64,000 nucleotides of DNA from Mycobacterium sp. MYCO198283 (GCF_021213805.1 NZ_JAJQJI010000005.1:62001-126000); one strand, 5' to 3'; positions 7,950 through 18,802 are shown, numbered from the stretch's first letter. Made by a program: numbers and translations. The notes: generated by a model not told the origin, from the sequence alone.

Positions 7950-9374
7950 TCAGCGCAGCAGCGCGTCGAGCCAGCCGGGATCGCTGATGTCGACGTTGCG
8001 CTCGTCCTCGTAGACCAGCGGAACCGCGGCGTCACCGAGTTCCTCCAAGCGTTCGACCGCCAGCTGCGTGCGATCCGCCGCGGTGTCCCCGAACTCGCCG
8101 GCCTCGATGCAGCCGACGACCTCCTCCGACGCCCCGGCCTGCTCGGCGAGGTCGGCGAGCTCACGGTCGGTGTGGTCGGTTCCGCCGCTCTCGAACGGCT
8201 GGTAGGCGGGGTCGAACAGCCCGCGGTAGAACCGCTCGAACAGCTCGACATCGTTGTCGGCGGCGACGCAGTACGCCGCCGCTGCCGCGCGCGACGAGTA
8301 GTCGCCGCTCGCCGACACCCGGTCGAGGATGTTGACCAGGTGGTAGCGGACCTGCAATTTCTTGTCGACGATCACTGTCTCCAGCTGGTCGGTGTAGGCG
8401 GAGATCAAGCGGCTGCACGACGGGCAGAGCGCGTCGTTGAACATCTCGATGGTCACCGGCGCCAGTCGGCTGCCGACCAGCATGCCGTCGTCGACGAGCT
8501 GCACCACGACGTCGTCGGTGTCCGGCGCGGTGGTGGTGCTCGACGTCGTCGGCGCGGACGCGGCGGTGTCCGGCCTGGACGACGACCGGAAGACGAGGAC
8601 CAGGGCGACGACGACCGCGACGACGAGCACGGTCGCGAGCGCTCCGATGATGCCCAGCGTCCGGGCCTGCGACGGCCGCGCCTGCGGCGGATACGGCGCG
8701 TAGCCGGGCGGCCCGTACGGCTGCTGCCAGGCGCCCGGCTGCGGGGCGTACCAGCCGGGCTGGGGTTGCGGCTCGGCGGCTTGGGCGAGCTGCTCGAGGT
8801 AGGCACGGCTGTCGGGCGTCAGCGCCGGATTGGCCCGCAGCGAGTGCAGCAGCGTGGCGATCCCGCCGCGGACGGCCGGGTAGTCGAAGTCCTCGGCGAG
8901 GCCTGTGCGCAGCGTGGTCAGCAGCTCGTGCTGCTGCTGGGGCGACAGCTGCGGGTCGGCCACCCGATCGGCCGCCCACGCCAGGTAGCCGAACGGCCAT
9001 GGTGGCGGCGCCGGAACGGGCACGGGCGGGCGAACGGCCTCCTGCCCCAGCCGGTACGCGGTCGCGGTGAGTGCGGGATCGCCGGGCTCTAAGACGGTGG
9101 CGCCCGCCGGCGCCGGCCGATCGGTCCGGACGGCGATGACCGGCTTGTTCAACGCCTGGGCGTACGCCACCTCCGCGGTCGGCGCTTTCGCGTCCGAGGG
9201 CAGCATCACCACGACGTCGGCGGTCCGGATGGCGTCGACGGCGGTGCGCCACCACTGCTCGTCGCCGGTGGCCTCGGCGTCCGAGACAACCTCGAAGCCG
9301 GCGCCGCGCAGCTCCCGGAGGACCGGCTCGGCCACGGCGCGCTGCCCAGGGGTGCAGGCCACGAACACCCTCAT
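7950..9374 (-). CDS. TIR-like domain / transmembrane / DsbA-like thioredoxin fusion protein
   Basis: 474 aa in four parts. Residues 1–88 look like a TIR or nucleoside-deoxyribosyltransferase-type Rossmann domain (MRVFVACTPG, W-W with DAIRTADVVVMLPS, then AEVAYAQALNKPVIAV, with Glu68 a possible catalytic Glu). Residues 125–200 are helical and 203–235 are Pro/Tyr/Gln-rich. One membrane helix lies at about 238–262. A Thr/Ser linker leads to a DsbA/thioredoxin_4-like domain with a CPSC redox motif at 317–320 and a Val-Pro cis-proline candidate near the end. Topology would put the TIR-like part inside and the thiol domain outside. The architecture is unusual; the biological role is unknown. It lies 18 bp upstream of glpK on the same strand. 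Confidence 0.75.
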   Translation of the reverse strand: MRVFVACTPGQRAVAEPVLRELRGAGFEVVSDAEATGDEQWWRTAVDAIRTADVVVMLPSDAKAPTAEVAYAQALNKPVIAVRTDRPAPAGATVLEPGDPALTATAYRLGQEAVRPPVPVPAPPPWPFGYLAWAADRVADPQLSPQQQHELLTTLRTGLAEDFDYPAVRGGIATLLHSLRANPALTPDSRAYLEQLAQAAEPQPQPGWYAPQPGAWQQPYGPPGYAPYPPQARPSQARTLGIIGALATVLVVAVVVALVLVFRSSSRPDTAASAPTTSSTTTAPDTDDVVVQLVDDGMLVGSRLAPVTIEMFNDALCPSCSRLISAYTDQLETVIVDKKLQVRYHLVNILDRVSASGDYSSRAAAAAYCVAADNDVELFERFYRGLFDPAYQPFESGGTDHTDRELADLAEQAGASEEVVGCIEAGEFGDTAADRTQLAVERLEELGDAAVPLVYEDERNVDISDPGWLDALLR

Positions 9375-9416
9375 GACCACCTCCGAGCTGCCGATGTCGC
9401 GCCGGTTCAGCATGCC

Positions 9417-10184
9417 ATGATGGCCGGTATGCCCGGCCGGACCACCGATATCGCGGCGATGCCGCGCGGCGGGTTCCGGGCGTCGTGTCTGGACCGGTTG
9501 CTGGAGACCGACCGGCAGGAGTACCTCGACCGCGACGACGTCGACGACCGGGTGAAGCGCCGGGTCGTCGGCGCCCTCGAGTGGACCGGACGGGTGTTCG
9601 GCCACCACCAGCGGTTCGCGCACCTCGTGCTGGACCTCGTCGCCGATATCCCCGATCCGCGCATCCTGGAGCTGGGCGCGGGTCACGGTGCGGTGAGCCG
9701 GCTGCTGCTCGACGCCCATCCGACGGCCCGCCTCACGGTCACCGACCTCGACCCGGTGTCCGTCGCCGCGCTGGCGAACAGCGAGCTCTGGCGCGACGAA
9801 CGGGTGAGCGTGCGCACGATGGACGCCACCGCCATCGACGCACCGGACGGCAGCTTCGATCTCGCGCTGTTCGCGCTGTCGTTCCACCACCTGCCGCCCG
9901 CCGCGGCGGCCCGCGCGCTCGCCGAGGGAACCAGAGTCGCGGACACGTTGCTGTTGATCGACCTGCCGCGCCCGCCGGCGCCGCTGCACCTGGCGCGGCT
10001 GGCGACGATGCTGCCGTTCTCGGTGGTCGGCCCGCTCGCGCCGTTCGTGCACGACGGGATGATCAGCTCGCTGCGGTGCTACAGCCCGGCGGCGCTGCGC
10101 GACCTGGCCCGCCACGCCGGGGTGGACATCGAGTTCCGGCGGGGCCGCGGGCTGCCGCAGGTGAGCGTCGTCCGGCGCCGGTGA
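9417..10184 (+). CDS. Class I SAM-dependent methyltransferase
   Basis: 255 aa. The SAM-binding motif I ILELGAGHGAVSRLLL is at about residues 79–94. The acidic end of strand 2 reads VTDLDP, and motif IV-like FDLALFALSFHHLPP follows. The pattern fits small-molecule methyltransferases (Methyltransf_11/25 type). Start is uncertain among ATGs at 9417, 9420 and 9429; none has a clear ribosome site. Divergent from the TIR/DsbA fusion with a 42-bp gap. The substrate cannot be read. Confidence 0.83.
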   Translation: MMAGMPGRTTDIAAMPRGGFRASCLDRLLETDRQEYLDRDDVDDRVKRRVVGALEWTGRVFGHHQRFAHLVLDLVADIPDPRILELGAGHGAVSRLLLDAHPTARLTVTDLDPVSVAALANSELWRDERVSVRTMDATAIDAPDGSFDLALFALSFHHLPPAAAARALAEGTRVADTLLLIDLPRPPAPLHLARLATMLPFSVVGPLAPFVHDGMISSLRCYSPAALRDLARHAGVDIEFRRGRGLPQVSVVRRR

Positions 10185-10188
10185 CGCC

Positions 10189-11007
10189 TCAGAGCGTGAC
10201 GCTGGCGCCACGCTCCAGCACGGTCACCCGGTCGGCCATCCCGCGGTCGGCCATCGCGCCGGTGAAGTCCGAGAGCGGCGAGGCGAACACCCCGTAGTCG
10301 TCGAAGTGCACGGGGATCACCCGCGGTAGCTGCAGTCGGTGCGTCAACTCCGCGCCCTGTTCGCCGTCCATGGTGACCGTGAGCCCGAACGGCAGCTTCG
10401 GCCCAGCGGGCAGCCGCGTGCCCCCGAGATGGAGCAGGCCCGCGTCGATCGACTGGAAGCGCACCGGGATCTCGCCGAGCTCGTCGATCAGCAGCGTGTC
10501 GCCGGAGATGTACAGCGTGCGGCTCGCCTCGCCGCCGGCCGACCCGAACTGCAGCATGGTGCCGTTGACGGGCGGCAGCAGCCGCTGCGTCCACGACGGT
10601 GCGTGCCGGCCGGGCAGCGCCGTCATCGTCAGGCGGGTGTCGCCCTTGATCACGGTGTGGTCCTGCCAGGTCCGCAACCCGAGGGATGCGCCGAAACCGC
10701 GCCGGCGCAACCGATTTGCGGCTTCGGTGGTGGTGATCACCGGGAGCGTCTTGTCCAGTGCGTTCTGCGCGACGCGGTCCCAGTGGTCGCCGTGCAGGTG
10801 CGACAGCACGATCACGTCCAGCGGGGGCAGCTGCTCGACGTCGAGGGCCGGCGGCTTGCGCCGACGCGACAACAGGCCGTAGCCGAGGTAGGCGTGTTGC
10901 CCCTGGTGCAGGAAGTTCGGGTCGGTCAGGACGGTGATGCCGCCGCCGGAGATGAGCGTGGTCGCATTGCCGATGAACGTGACGGTGACGTCGAGGCCCG
11001 CGTGCAT
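10189..11007 (-). CDS. Metallo-beta-lactamase fold hydrolase (UlaG-like)
   Basis: 272 aa from ATG 11007. The zinc-binding motif SHLHGDHWD is intact, with further ligands in GRHAPSW, YISGDT and VIPVHFDDY. This arrangement is typical of the UlaG/lactonase-type MBL subfamily rather than true beta-lactamases, so a cytoplasmic hydrolase is expected. The frame also opens at 11043 and 11076, but those starts run into the divergent ligase gene. TAGGGT on the minus strand 10 nt before 11007 is a good -10. It converges on the methyltransferase with a 4-bp gap. Confidence 0.85.
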   Translation of the reverse strand: MHAGLDVTVTFIGNATTLISGGGITVLTDPNFLHQGQHAYLGYGLLSRRRKPPALDVEQLPPLDVIVLSHLHGDHWDRVAQNALDKTLPVITTTEAANRLRRRGFGASLGLRTWQDHTVIKGDTRLTMTALPGRHAPSWTQRLLPPVNGTMLQFGSAGGEASRTLYISGDTLLIDELGEIPVRFQSIDAGLLHLGGTRLPAGPKLPFGLTVTMDGEQGAELTHRLQLPRVIPVHFDDYGVFASPLSDFTGAMADRGMADRVTVLERGASVTL

Positions 11008-11016
11008 ATCGGCCCG

Positions 11017-11023
11017 TACCCTA
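11017..11023. promoter_or_regulatory. Symmetric -10 element TACCCTA shared by divergent genes
   Basis: In the 34-bp gap between divergent starts (11007 minus, 11042 plus), TACCCTA reads as -10 TACCCT forward and TAGGGT in reverse. One 7-bp element could drive both genes with very short 5' leaders. Inferred from pattern only. Confidence 0.45.
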
Positions 11024-11041
11024 TTGGGCCGCACTTCATGC

Positions 11042-13223
<2,182 letters not shown>

Positions 13224-13227
13224 CCGC

Positions 13228-13707
13228 GTGAGCGCCTACAACACGCTGCTCGACCGATTCGTACGGAGCCGAGCGGGCGGCTGGACGGTGCTGCACGTCC
13301 TCAACCCGGTCGACGCCCGGCTCATGCGGTGGTCGAACGGAACGTTGAACACCGGCCTGGGCAGCTCGTTCCGCGAACGCGGGGTGCTGTTGCGGTGCAC
13401 CGGCGCGAAAACCGGCGCGCAGCGCGAGATCCCGTTGCTGGCGACCGCCGTCGACGACGGCTGGGTGCTGATCGCTTCGGCCACCGGCCAGCCGAAGAAC
13501 CCCGGCTGGTACCACAACCTCAAGGCCAATCCCCGCTGCTCGTTGCTGATCGCCGGCCGCGGGGTCGTCGAGTGCACCGCCCGCGAACTCCACGGCGAGG
13601 AGCGCGACCGTGCCTGGCGGCTGGCGGTGGGCACGTACTCCGGGTACGAGGTCTATCAGGGTCGGACGGCCCGCCGGATCCCCGTCATGAAGCTCACGCC
13701 CGCCTGA
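13228..13707 (+). CDS. Deazaflavin (F420)-dependent nitroreductase-family protein (DUF385/Ddn type)
   Basis: 159 aa. The family hallmarks are present: LLRCTGAKTGAQREIPLL, GWVLIASATGQPKNPGWYHNLKANPRCSL in separate strands, and RRIPVMKL at the end. This split-barrel family uses F420H2 (or FMN) to reduce quinones or other low-potential acceptors. GTG 13228 follows the methyltransferase stop by 4 bp, so the two are probably one operon. The physiological substrate is unknown. Confidence 0.88.
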   Translation: MSAYNTLLDRFVRSRAGGWTVLHVLNPVDARLMRWSNGTLNTGLGSSFRERGVLLRCTGAKTGAQREIPLLATAVDDGWVLIASATGQPKNPGWYHNLKANPRCSLLIAGRGVVECTARELHGEERDRAWRLAVGTYSGYEVYQGRTARRIPVMKLTPA

Positions 13708-13733
13708 CGGCGGCAGCCCCGGGTAAGGACTCC

Positions 13734-14555
13734 ATGACCGACGACACCAGCCAGCGCGAGCTCGGCGATTCCGACAGCCCCATCGAGGACGCGCTCGAGC
13801 ACGCCTTCCGCCGGATGGTCGACGAAGGCACGCAGCGCCTGCACCGCGGCTGGCGAGAAGTGCTGGTCACCGGCTTCTTCGGCGGCACCGAAGTCGCCGT
13901 CGGCGTGCTCGCCTACCTGACGGTGCTGCACAGCACAACAAATCAGCTGCTTGCCGGCGTGGCGTTCTCGATCGGGTTCCTGGCGCTGCTGCTCGGCCGA
14001 AGCGAGCTGTTCACCGAGGGTTTCCTGGTGCCGGTCACCACGGTCGCGGCGAAACGGGCCAGCGTCCGGCAGCTGCTCAAGCTGTGGTCCGGCACGCTGG
14101 CCGCCAACCTCGCCGGCGGCTGGGCGATCATGTGGCTGATCGTCACCGGCTTCCCGAAGCTGCACGACCAGACCATCGAGTCGGCCGGCCACTTCGCGAC
14201 CGCGCCGCTGTCCGCCGAGACGATGGCGCTCGCGGTGCTCGGCGGCATGGTCATCACCCTGATGACCCGCATGCAGCACGGCACCGATTCGGTGCCGGGG
14301 AAGATCGCGGCCGCGGTCGCCGGCGGCTTCGTCCTCGCCGGCTTCCAGCTGTTCCACTCGATCCTCGACTCGCTGCTGATCTTCGGCGCGCTGCTGACCG
14401 GCCGCGCGCCGTTCGGCTACCTCGACTGGTTGGCCTGGTTCGGCTACACCACGGTCGGCAACGTCGTCGGCGGCCTGGGTCTGGTGACGCTCCTGCGGCT
14501 GCTGCGGAGCAAGGACCGGCTGCGCGAGGAGCGCAGCGCCGCCGAATCGTCCTGA
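13734..14555 (+). CDS. Formate/nitrite transporter (FNT) family channel
   Basis: 273 aa with six hydrophobic segments after a 45-residue acidic N-terminal region. FFGGTEVAVGVLAYL, LLGRSELFTEGFLVPV and LAANLAGGWAIMW match the FNT pentameric-channel fold, which moves formate, nitrite or similar small monovalent anions across the membrane. ATG 13734 follows a GGGTAAGGACTCC spacer with a weak AAGGA site. No formate or nitrite enzyme is adjacent, so the anion cannot be assigned. Confidence 0.87.
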   Translation: MTDDTSQRELGDSDSPIEDALEHAFRRMVDEGTQRLHRGWREVLVTGFFGGTEVAVGVLAYLTVLHSTTNQLLAGVAFSIGFLALLLGRSELFTEGFLVPVTTVAAKRASVRQLLKLWSGTLAANLAGGWAIMWLIVTGFPKLHDQTIESAGHFATAPLSAETMALAVLGGMVITLMTRMQHGTDSVPGKIAAAVAGGFVLAGFQLFHSILDSLLIFGALLTGRAPFGYLDWLAWFGYTTVGNVVGGLGLVTLLRLLRSKDRLREERSAAESS

Positions 14556-14641
14556 CCTGCGAGCCAGGCCGTCGCACAGCGGCGTTTCGTTCATCGCGAA
14601 TTGAAGTCTCCGCCGGCCGTCGCTACCGGCGCATTGCCGTG

Positions 14642-14661
14642 CTGGCGTCACATAGCGCCAG
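14642..14661 (+). other. Inverted repeat CTGGCG-N8-CGCCAG in the gap before the GntR operon
   Basis: A 6-bp perfect stem with an 8-nt loop, 87 bp after the FNT stop. It may terminate the FNT transcript or serve as a regulator site. The rest of the 240-bp gap (14556–14795) holds a possible -10 TACCGT at 14746–14751 and an AGGAGG site at 14785–14790. Confidence 0.35.
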
Positions 14662-14795
14662 GTGGCCGCGCGCGCAGGGCGGCGCATTCATCGTTTCCCG
14701 CCGCGACGTGCCGCTTTCGGCGCCGACAGCGCGCCGCAGCGTCACTACCGTCCTGAGCAGTTCGATTGCGGATCGCGCGACGTCAGGAGGTGACC

Positions 14796-15545
14796 GTGCC
14801 CGCCGGGAAAGCGACAGAACCGACGCCGTTGCGGCGGCCGCGCGCCGATCAGGCCCGATTGGTGGCCGACGTGCTGCGCCACCAGATCCACGCCGGTGGC
14901 TACCCCGACGGACTGCCCACCGAAGCGGTGCTCGCCGCCGACTTCGTCGTGTCGCGCAACACCGTGCGCGAAGCGCTGGCGACCCTCAAGGACGAGGGCC
15001 TCATCGATCGCGGGCCGCGCACCGGCACCCGCGTCGCGATCCGCAAGTACGACCACGGTCTCGACGCGCTGGTCGGGCTCAAGGAGACGTTCAAGGGCTA
15101 CGGCGAGATCCGCAACGAAGTCCGCGCCACCATGACCGTCGCCGCGCCGCCCTCGGTGGCAGGCAAGCTGAAACTGGCGCCCGGTGAACCCGTCGTGTTC
15201 GTCGAGCGGCTGCGCTATCTCGGTGACCTCCCGCTCTCGCTCGACATGACCTACCTCGCCGAGGGCATCGGCGCCCAGGTGATCGAGCACGACCTCGAGC
15301 ACAACGACGTCTTCGCGCTCATCGAGCACGTCACCGGCCGACGGCTCGGCAACGCCACGCTCGCCGTCGAAGCCGTTCCCGCCGAACCACATTCGGCAGC
15401 CATCCTGCAGGTGCCCGACACCGCCAGCCTGCTCTTGCTCGAACGCCTCACCCACCTCGACGACGGCCGGCCCGTCGACCTCGAGTACATCCGCCTGCGT
15501 GGCGACCGGATCACGCTGCGCGGCAACCTGATCAGAGGAGAATGA
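14796..15545 (+). CDS. GntR/HutC-family transcriptional regulator with UTRA domain
   Basis: 249 aa. A winged helix at about residues 18–88 (LRHQIHAGGYPDGLPTE, SRNTVREALATLKDEGLI, RGPRTGTRV) precedes a UTRA effector domain (about 95–245), with FVERLRYLGDLPLSLDMTYL. HutC-type regulators sense small molecules and usually repress the adjacent operon. GTG 14796 has an exact AGGAGG 5 nt upstream. The stop overlaps the ferredoxin start (ATGA), so the regulator is the first gene of the six-gene operon it probably controls. The ligand is unknown. Confidence 0.92.
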   Translation: MPAGKATEPTPLRRPRADQARLVADVLRHQIHAGGYPDGLPTEAVLAADFVVSRNTVREALATLKDEGLIDRGPRTGTRVAIRKYDHGLDALVGLKETFKGYGEIRNEVRATMTVAAPPSVAGKLKLAPGEPVVFVERLRYLGDLPLSLDMTYLAEGIGAQVIEHDLEHNDVFALIEHVTGRRLGNATLAVEAVPAEPHSAAILQVPDTASLLLLERLTHLDDGRPVDLEYIRLRGDRITLRGNLIRGE

Positions 15546-15775
15546 CCGTGGCCCAGGTCAACCAGCGGGTCGACGTACCCGTCACCATCGACGAATCGCT
15601 GTGCATCGAAGGCTGCACCCTCTGCGTCGAGATCTGCCCGCTGGACTCCCTGGCGATCAACCCCGAGAACGGCAAGGCGTTCATGCACGTCGACGAGTGC
15701 TGGTACTGCGGGCCGTGCGCAGCGCGCTGTCCCACCGGCGCCGTCACCGTCAACATGCCCTATCTCATCCGATGA
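15542..15775 (+). CDS. 2x[4Fe-4S] ferredoxin, AprB-like
   Basis: 77 aa. Eight cysteines in two clusters: C21, C25, C28, C32 (CxxxCxxCxxxCP) and C53, C56, C59, C63 (CxxCxxCxxxCP). The first motif has an unusual three-residue gap between the first two Cys, as in the beta subunit of adenylylsulfate reductase. It would carry electrons to or from the flavoprotein encoded at the end of this operon. Start and stop overlap the flanking genes (ATGA on both sides), which signals translational coupling. Confidence 0.9.
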   Translation: MTVAQVNQRVDVPVTIDESLCIEGCTLCVEICPLDSLAINPENGKAFMHVDECWYCGPCAARCPTGAVTVNMPYLIR

Positions 15776-17211
15776 CCCCAGGACACACCGTGAAACGCAC
15801 CCTCGCCACCCTCCTCGCCGCCGGGGCAGTCGTCCCGCTGGCCGCCTGCTCGCTCGACTCGCAGACCCAGTCCGACGACACCGTCACCGTCGTCATCGGC
15901 TACCAGTCCAAGACCATCAACACCGTCACCGCCGGAACGCTGCTGAAGGCCAAGGGCTTCCTCGAGCACCGCCTCGCCGACCTCTCGAAGACCAGCGACA
16001 AGAAGTACGACGTGCAGTGGCAGGACTACGACACCGGCGCGCCCATCACCGCCCAGATGGTCGCCGAGAAGATCGACATCGGCTCGATGGGCGACTATCC
16101 GTTGCTCATCAACGGCTCCAAGACCCAGGCCAACGACCGCGCCCGCACCGAACTCGTCTCGATCACCGGCTACAGTCCCACCGGATCGCTCAACATGATC
16201 GTCGTGCCACCCGGCTCGGACGCTCGCGGGGTCGCCGACCTCAAGGGCCAGAAGGTCTCCGCCAGCGTCGGTTCCGCCGGCCACGGCACCCTGGTCCGTG
16301 CGCTCGACAATGCCGGCATCGACCCCAAGACCGGGGTCGAGGTGCTGAACCAACAGCCGCAGGTCGGCGCCTCGGCGCTGGAATCCGGCCAGGCGCAGGC
16401 ACTTTCGCAGTTCGTGGCGTGGCCCGGCCTGCTCGTGTTCCAGGACAAGGCCAAGCTCCTCTACGACGGCGCCGAAGGCGACTACCCCACCTTCCACGGC
16501 GTCGTCGTCCGCCGCGACTACGCCGGCCAGCACCCCGAGGTGCTCGACGCCTTCCTGCAGGCCCAGCTCGACGCCACCGAATTCCTCAACGAACACCCGC
16601 TCGAGTCGGCCACGCTGGTCGCCGACGGCAGCGGACTGCCGCCCGAAGTCGTGTACCTCTACAACGGGCCGGGCGGCACCAGCTTCGACACGACGGTGAA
16701 GCCCTCACTCGTCCAGGCGCTCAACGGCGATGTGCCCTACCTGAAGTCGATCGGCGACTTCGCCGACCTGGACGTCGACGGGTTCGTGCAGGACGCCGCC
16801 ATCCGCAAGGCCTTCGCCGACCGCGGCCAGGACTACGACGCCGCCGTGGCCAACGCCGGCAACCCCTCGGCGCTGAGCGGCCAAGACCCCGTCTGCAACG
16901 TCGCCGTCACCGACCGCAGGCTCGCCGGCGAACTGTGGATCGACGGCCGGGACGCCACCCAGCCCGCCGCCAACCCCGACTGCCTGCTGCGCGCGATCCG
17001 CGAGACCACCGCTCGCGGCGGGACCGTGCGCGCCGCCTATGTTCCCGACACCGAGTTCGGCACCCGCTGGTTCGCCGACAAATCGGTGTGGGTGCGGGAC
17101 GGCCGGCGGCACCTGCCGTTCGACACGCCCGCCGGCGCGGGGCGCTACACCGCCGCCCACCCCGGGTCGACCGTGGTGGATTACCAGCAGGCGCTCGCGG
17201 GTGCGATATGA
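15772..17211 (+). CDS. ABC transporter substrate-binding lipoprotein with C-terminal NosL-like domain
   Basis: 479 aa. A lipoprotein signal ends in LAAC (Cys26). Residues about 35–350 are a NitT/TauT/SsuA-type binding domain (VVIGYQSKTINTVTAGTL, KIDIGSMGDYPLLING, DLKGQKVSASVGSAGHG). From about 372 to the end the protein is not typical of this family: DPVCNVAV (Cys375), RAAYVPDTEFG, WFADKSVWV and a closing LPFDTPAGAGRYTAAHPG…VVDYQQAL resemble NosL, a copper-binding lipoprotein of nitrous oxide reductase assembly, though the CxxCGM copper motif is degenerate. ATG 15772 overlaps the ferredoxin stop; GTG 15790 is an alternative. The ligand is probably a sulfonate, nitrate-like or other small anion; this is inference. 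Confidence 0.82.
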   Translation: MTPGHTVKRTLATLLAAGAVVPLAACSLDSQTQSDDTVTVVIGYQSKTINTVTAGTLLKAKGFLEHRLADLSKTSDKKYDVQWQDYDTGAPITAQMVAEKIDIGSMGDYPLLINGSKTQANDRARTELVSITGYSPTGSLNMIVVPPGSDARGVADLKGQKVSASVGSAGHGTLVRALDNAGIDPKTGVEVLNQQPQVGASALESGQAQALSQFVAWPGLLVFQDKAKLLYDGAEGDYPTFHGVVVRRDYAGQHPEVLDAFLQAQLDATEFLNEHPLESATLVADGSGLPPEVVYLYNGPGGTSFDTTVKPSLVQALNGDVPYLKSIGDFADLDVDGFVQDAAIRKAFADRGQDYDAAVANAGNPSALSGQDPVCNVAVTDRRLAGELWIDGRDATQPAANPDCLLRAIRETTARGGTVRAAYVPDTEFGTRWFADKSVWVRDGRRHLPFDTPAGAGRYTAAHPGSTVVDYQQALAGAI

Positions 17212-18062
17212 CCGCCGCGCCCGTGGTCCTCGCCGTCGACGAACCCGCCGTCGCCGTGGCCCCCACCGCACGTCGGCGTCGGCGGACCTGGCCCTCCTGG
17301 CTCATCCGCATCGCCTCGGTCGCAGCGGCGATCGCGCTGTGGCAGTGGCTGACGGCCAATGACGTGCGGCTGTGGTTGCGCTTCGACACCCTGCCGACGG
17401 TCGTCGACATCGTCCACGCGTTCGGCGCCCGGCTCGGCACGCAGGACTACTGGCTCGACCTCGGCCAGTCGCTGATCAGGATCCTCACCGGCTTCGCCCT
17501 GGCCGCCGTCGCGGGCGTCGTCACCGGCATCCTGCTCGGGCGGTCACCGGAGTTCGGCAACATCTTCGGTCCGCTCACCGAGCTCGCGCGGCCCATCCCG
17601 GCCATCGCGATCGTGCCCGTGGCGATCCTGCTGTTCCCCTCCGACGAGGCCGGGATCGTGTTCATCACGTTCCTCGCCGCGTACTTCCCCATCATGGTCA
17701 GCACCCGCCACGCGGTGCGCGCGCTCCCCACGCTGTGGGAGGACTCGGTGCGCACCCTCGGCGGGAACCGGTGGGACGTCATCGCCCGGGTCGTGCTGCC
17801 CGGGATCCTTCCCGGCGTGTTCGGCGGGCTCTCGGTCGGCATCGGCGTCGCGTGGATCTGCGTGATCTCCGCCGAGATGATCTCCGGCCGCCTCGGCGTC
17901 GGCTACCGGACGTGGCAGGCCTACACCGTGCTGGCCTACCCCGAGGTGTTCGTCGGCATCATCACCATCGGCGTGCTCGGCTTCGGCACCTCGGCGGCGA
18001 TCGAACTCGTCGGCCGCCGCGTCACGCGGTGGCTGCCGCGCGGGCAGGAGGCCCGTCAGTGA
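17208..18062 (+). CDS. ABC transporter permease (SsuC/TauC type)
   Basis: 284 aa with about six membrane helices and the binding-protein-dependent permease loop EDSVRTLGGNRWDVIARVVLPGILP (EAA motif) that contacts the ATPase. It belongs with nitrate/sulfonate/taurine importers. ATG 17208 overlaps the binding-protein stop (ATGA), and the 3' end overlaps the ATPase GTG. Confidence 0.92.
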   Translation: MTAAPVVLAVDEPAVAVAPTARRRRRTWPSWLIRIASVAAAIALWQWLTANDVRLWLRFDTLPTVVDIVHAFGARLGTQDYWLDLGQSLIRILTGFALAAVAGVVTGILLGRSPEFGNIFGPLTELARPIPAIAIVPVAILLFPSDEAGIVFITFLAAYFPIMVSTRHAVRALPTLWEDSVRTLGGNRWDVIARVVLPGILPGVFGGLSVGIGVAWICVISAEMISGRLGVGYRTWQAYTVLAYPEVFVGIITIGVLGFGTSAAIELVGRRVTRWLPRGQEARQ

Positions 18063-18802
18063 CCGGTATGACGCTGACGCTGCGCGACGTAGCGCTGAGC
18101 TACGGCGCGACCCCGGTGATCGACGGCCTCGACCTCGAGGTCCGATCCGGCGAGATCCTCGTCCTCACCGGACCGTCGGGCTGCGGCAAGTCGACCGTCC
18201 TGCGGGCGCTCGCAGGCTTGCTGCGGCCCGACGCCGGAGAAGTACTGGCCGACGGCGCCCGCGTCACCGGCACCTCGCGGGACCGCGCCATGGTGTTCCA
18301 GGACAACGCGCTGCTGCCATGGCGCACCGTGCGGTCCAACGTCGAACTCGCGCTCAAGCTCGCGGGCCGGCCCCGGCAAGGGCGCCGCGGCGAGGCGCTC
18401 AGCTGGATCGCCGACGTCGGCCTCACCGGCTTCGAGGACTACCTGCCCAAGAGCCTGTCCGGCGGCATGCGCCAGCGCGTGCAACTCGCCCGCGGCCTCG
18501 CGGGCGCCCCGCGTGCGGTGATGATGGACGAACCCTTCGGCGCGCTCGACACCCAGACCCGAACCACCATGCAGCGCTTGCTCGTCGACACCTGGCGCGC
18601 GCACCCGACCACGGTCGTGTTCGTCACCCACGACGTCGACGAAGCACTGCTGCTCGCCGACCGGATCGCCGTCCTCGGCCGGGCCGGCCGGCCGCTGCGC
18701 GCGCTCTTCGACGTCCCCGCCCCGCGGGACCCGAACGTCTCCCGCACCGCCCTGCGCGCCGACGTCATCGCCGCCCTCGAGTATTCGGAGCTTGTTCCCT
18801 GA
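18059..18802 (+). CDS. ABC transporter ATP-binding protein (SsuB/TauB type)
   Basis: 247 aa. Walker A GPSGCGKST at about 38–46, Q-loop MVFQDNALLPW, signature LSGGMRQRVQLARGL at about 134, Walker B VMMDEPFGALD and switch VTHDVDEA are all intact. It powers the importer formed with the preceding permease and lipoprotein. GTG 18059 overlaps the permease stop (GTGA); ATG 18068 is possible. The stop overlaps the flavoprotein ATG (TGATG). Confidence 0.94.
   Translation: MTGMTLTLRDVALSYGATPVIDGLDLEVRSGEILVLTGPSGCGKSTVLRALAGLLRPDAGEVLADGARVTGTSRDRAMVFQDNALLPWRTVRSNVELALKLAGRPRQGRRGEALSWIADVGLTGFEDYLPKSLSGGMRQRVQLARGLAGAPRAVMMDEPFGALDTQTRTTMQRLLVDTWRAHPTTVVFVTHDVDEALLLADRIAVLGRAGRPLRALFDVPAPRDPNVSRTALRADVIAALEYSELVP

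Noticed and set aside
14556..14795. Riboswitch upstream of the GntR operon
   Set aside because: Only a 6-bp hairpin is visible and the predicted leader is about 38 nt; no known riboswitch core was recognised.
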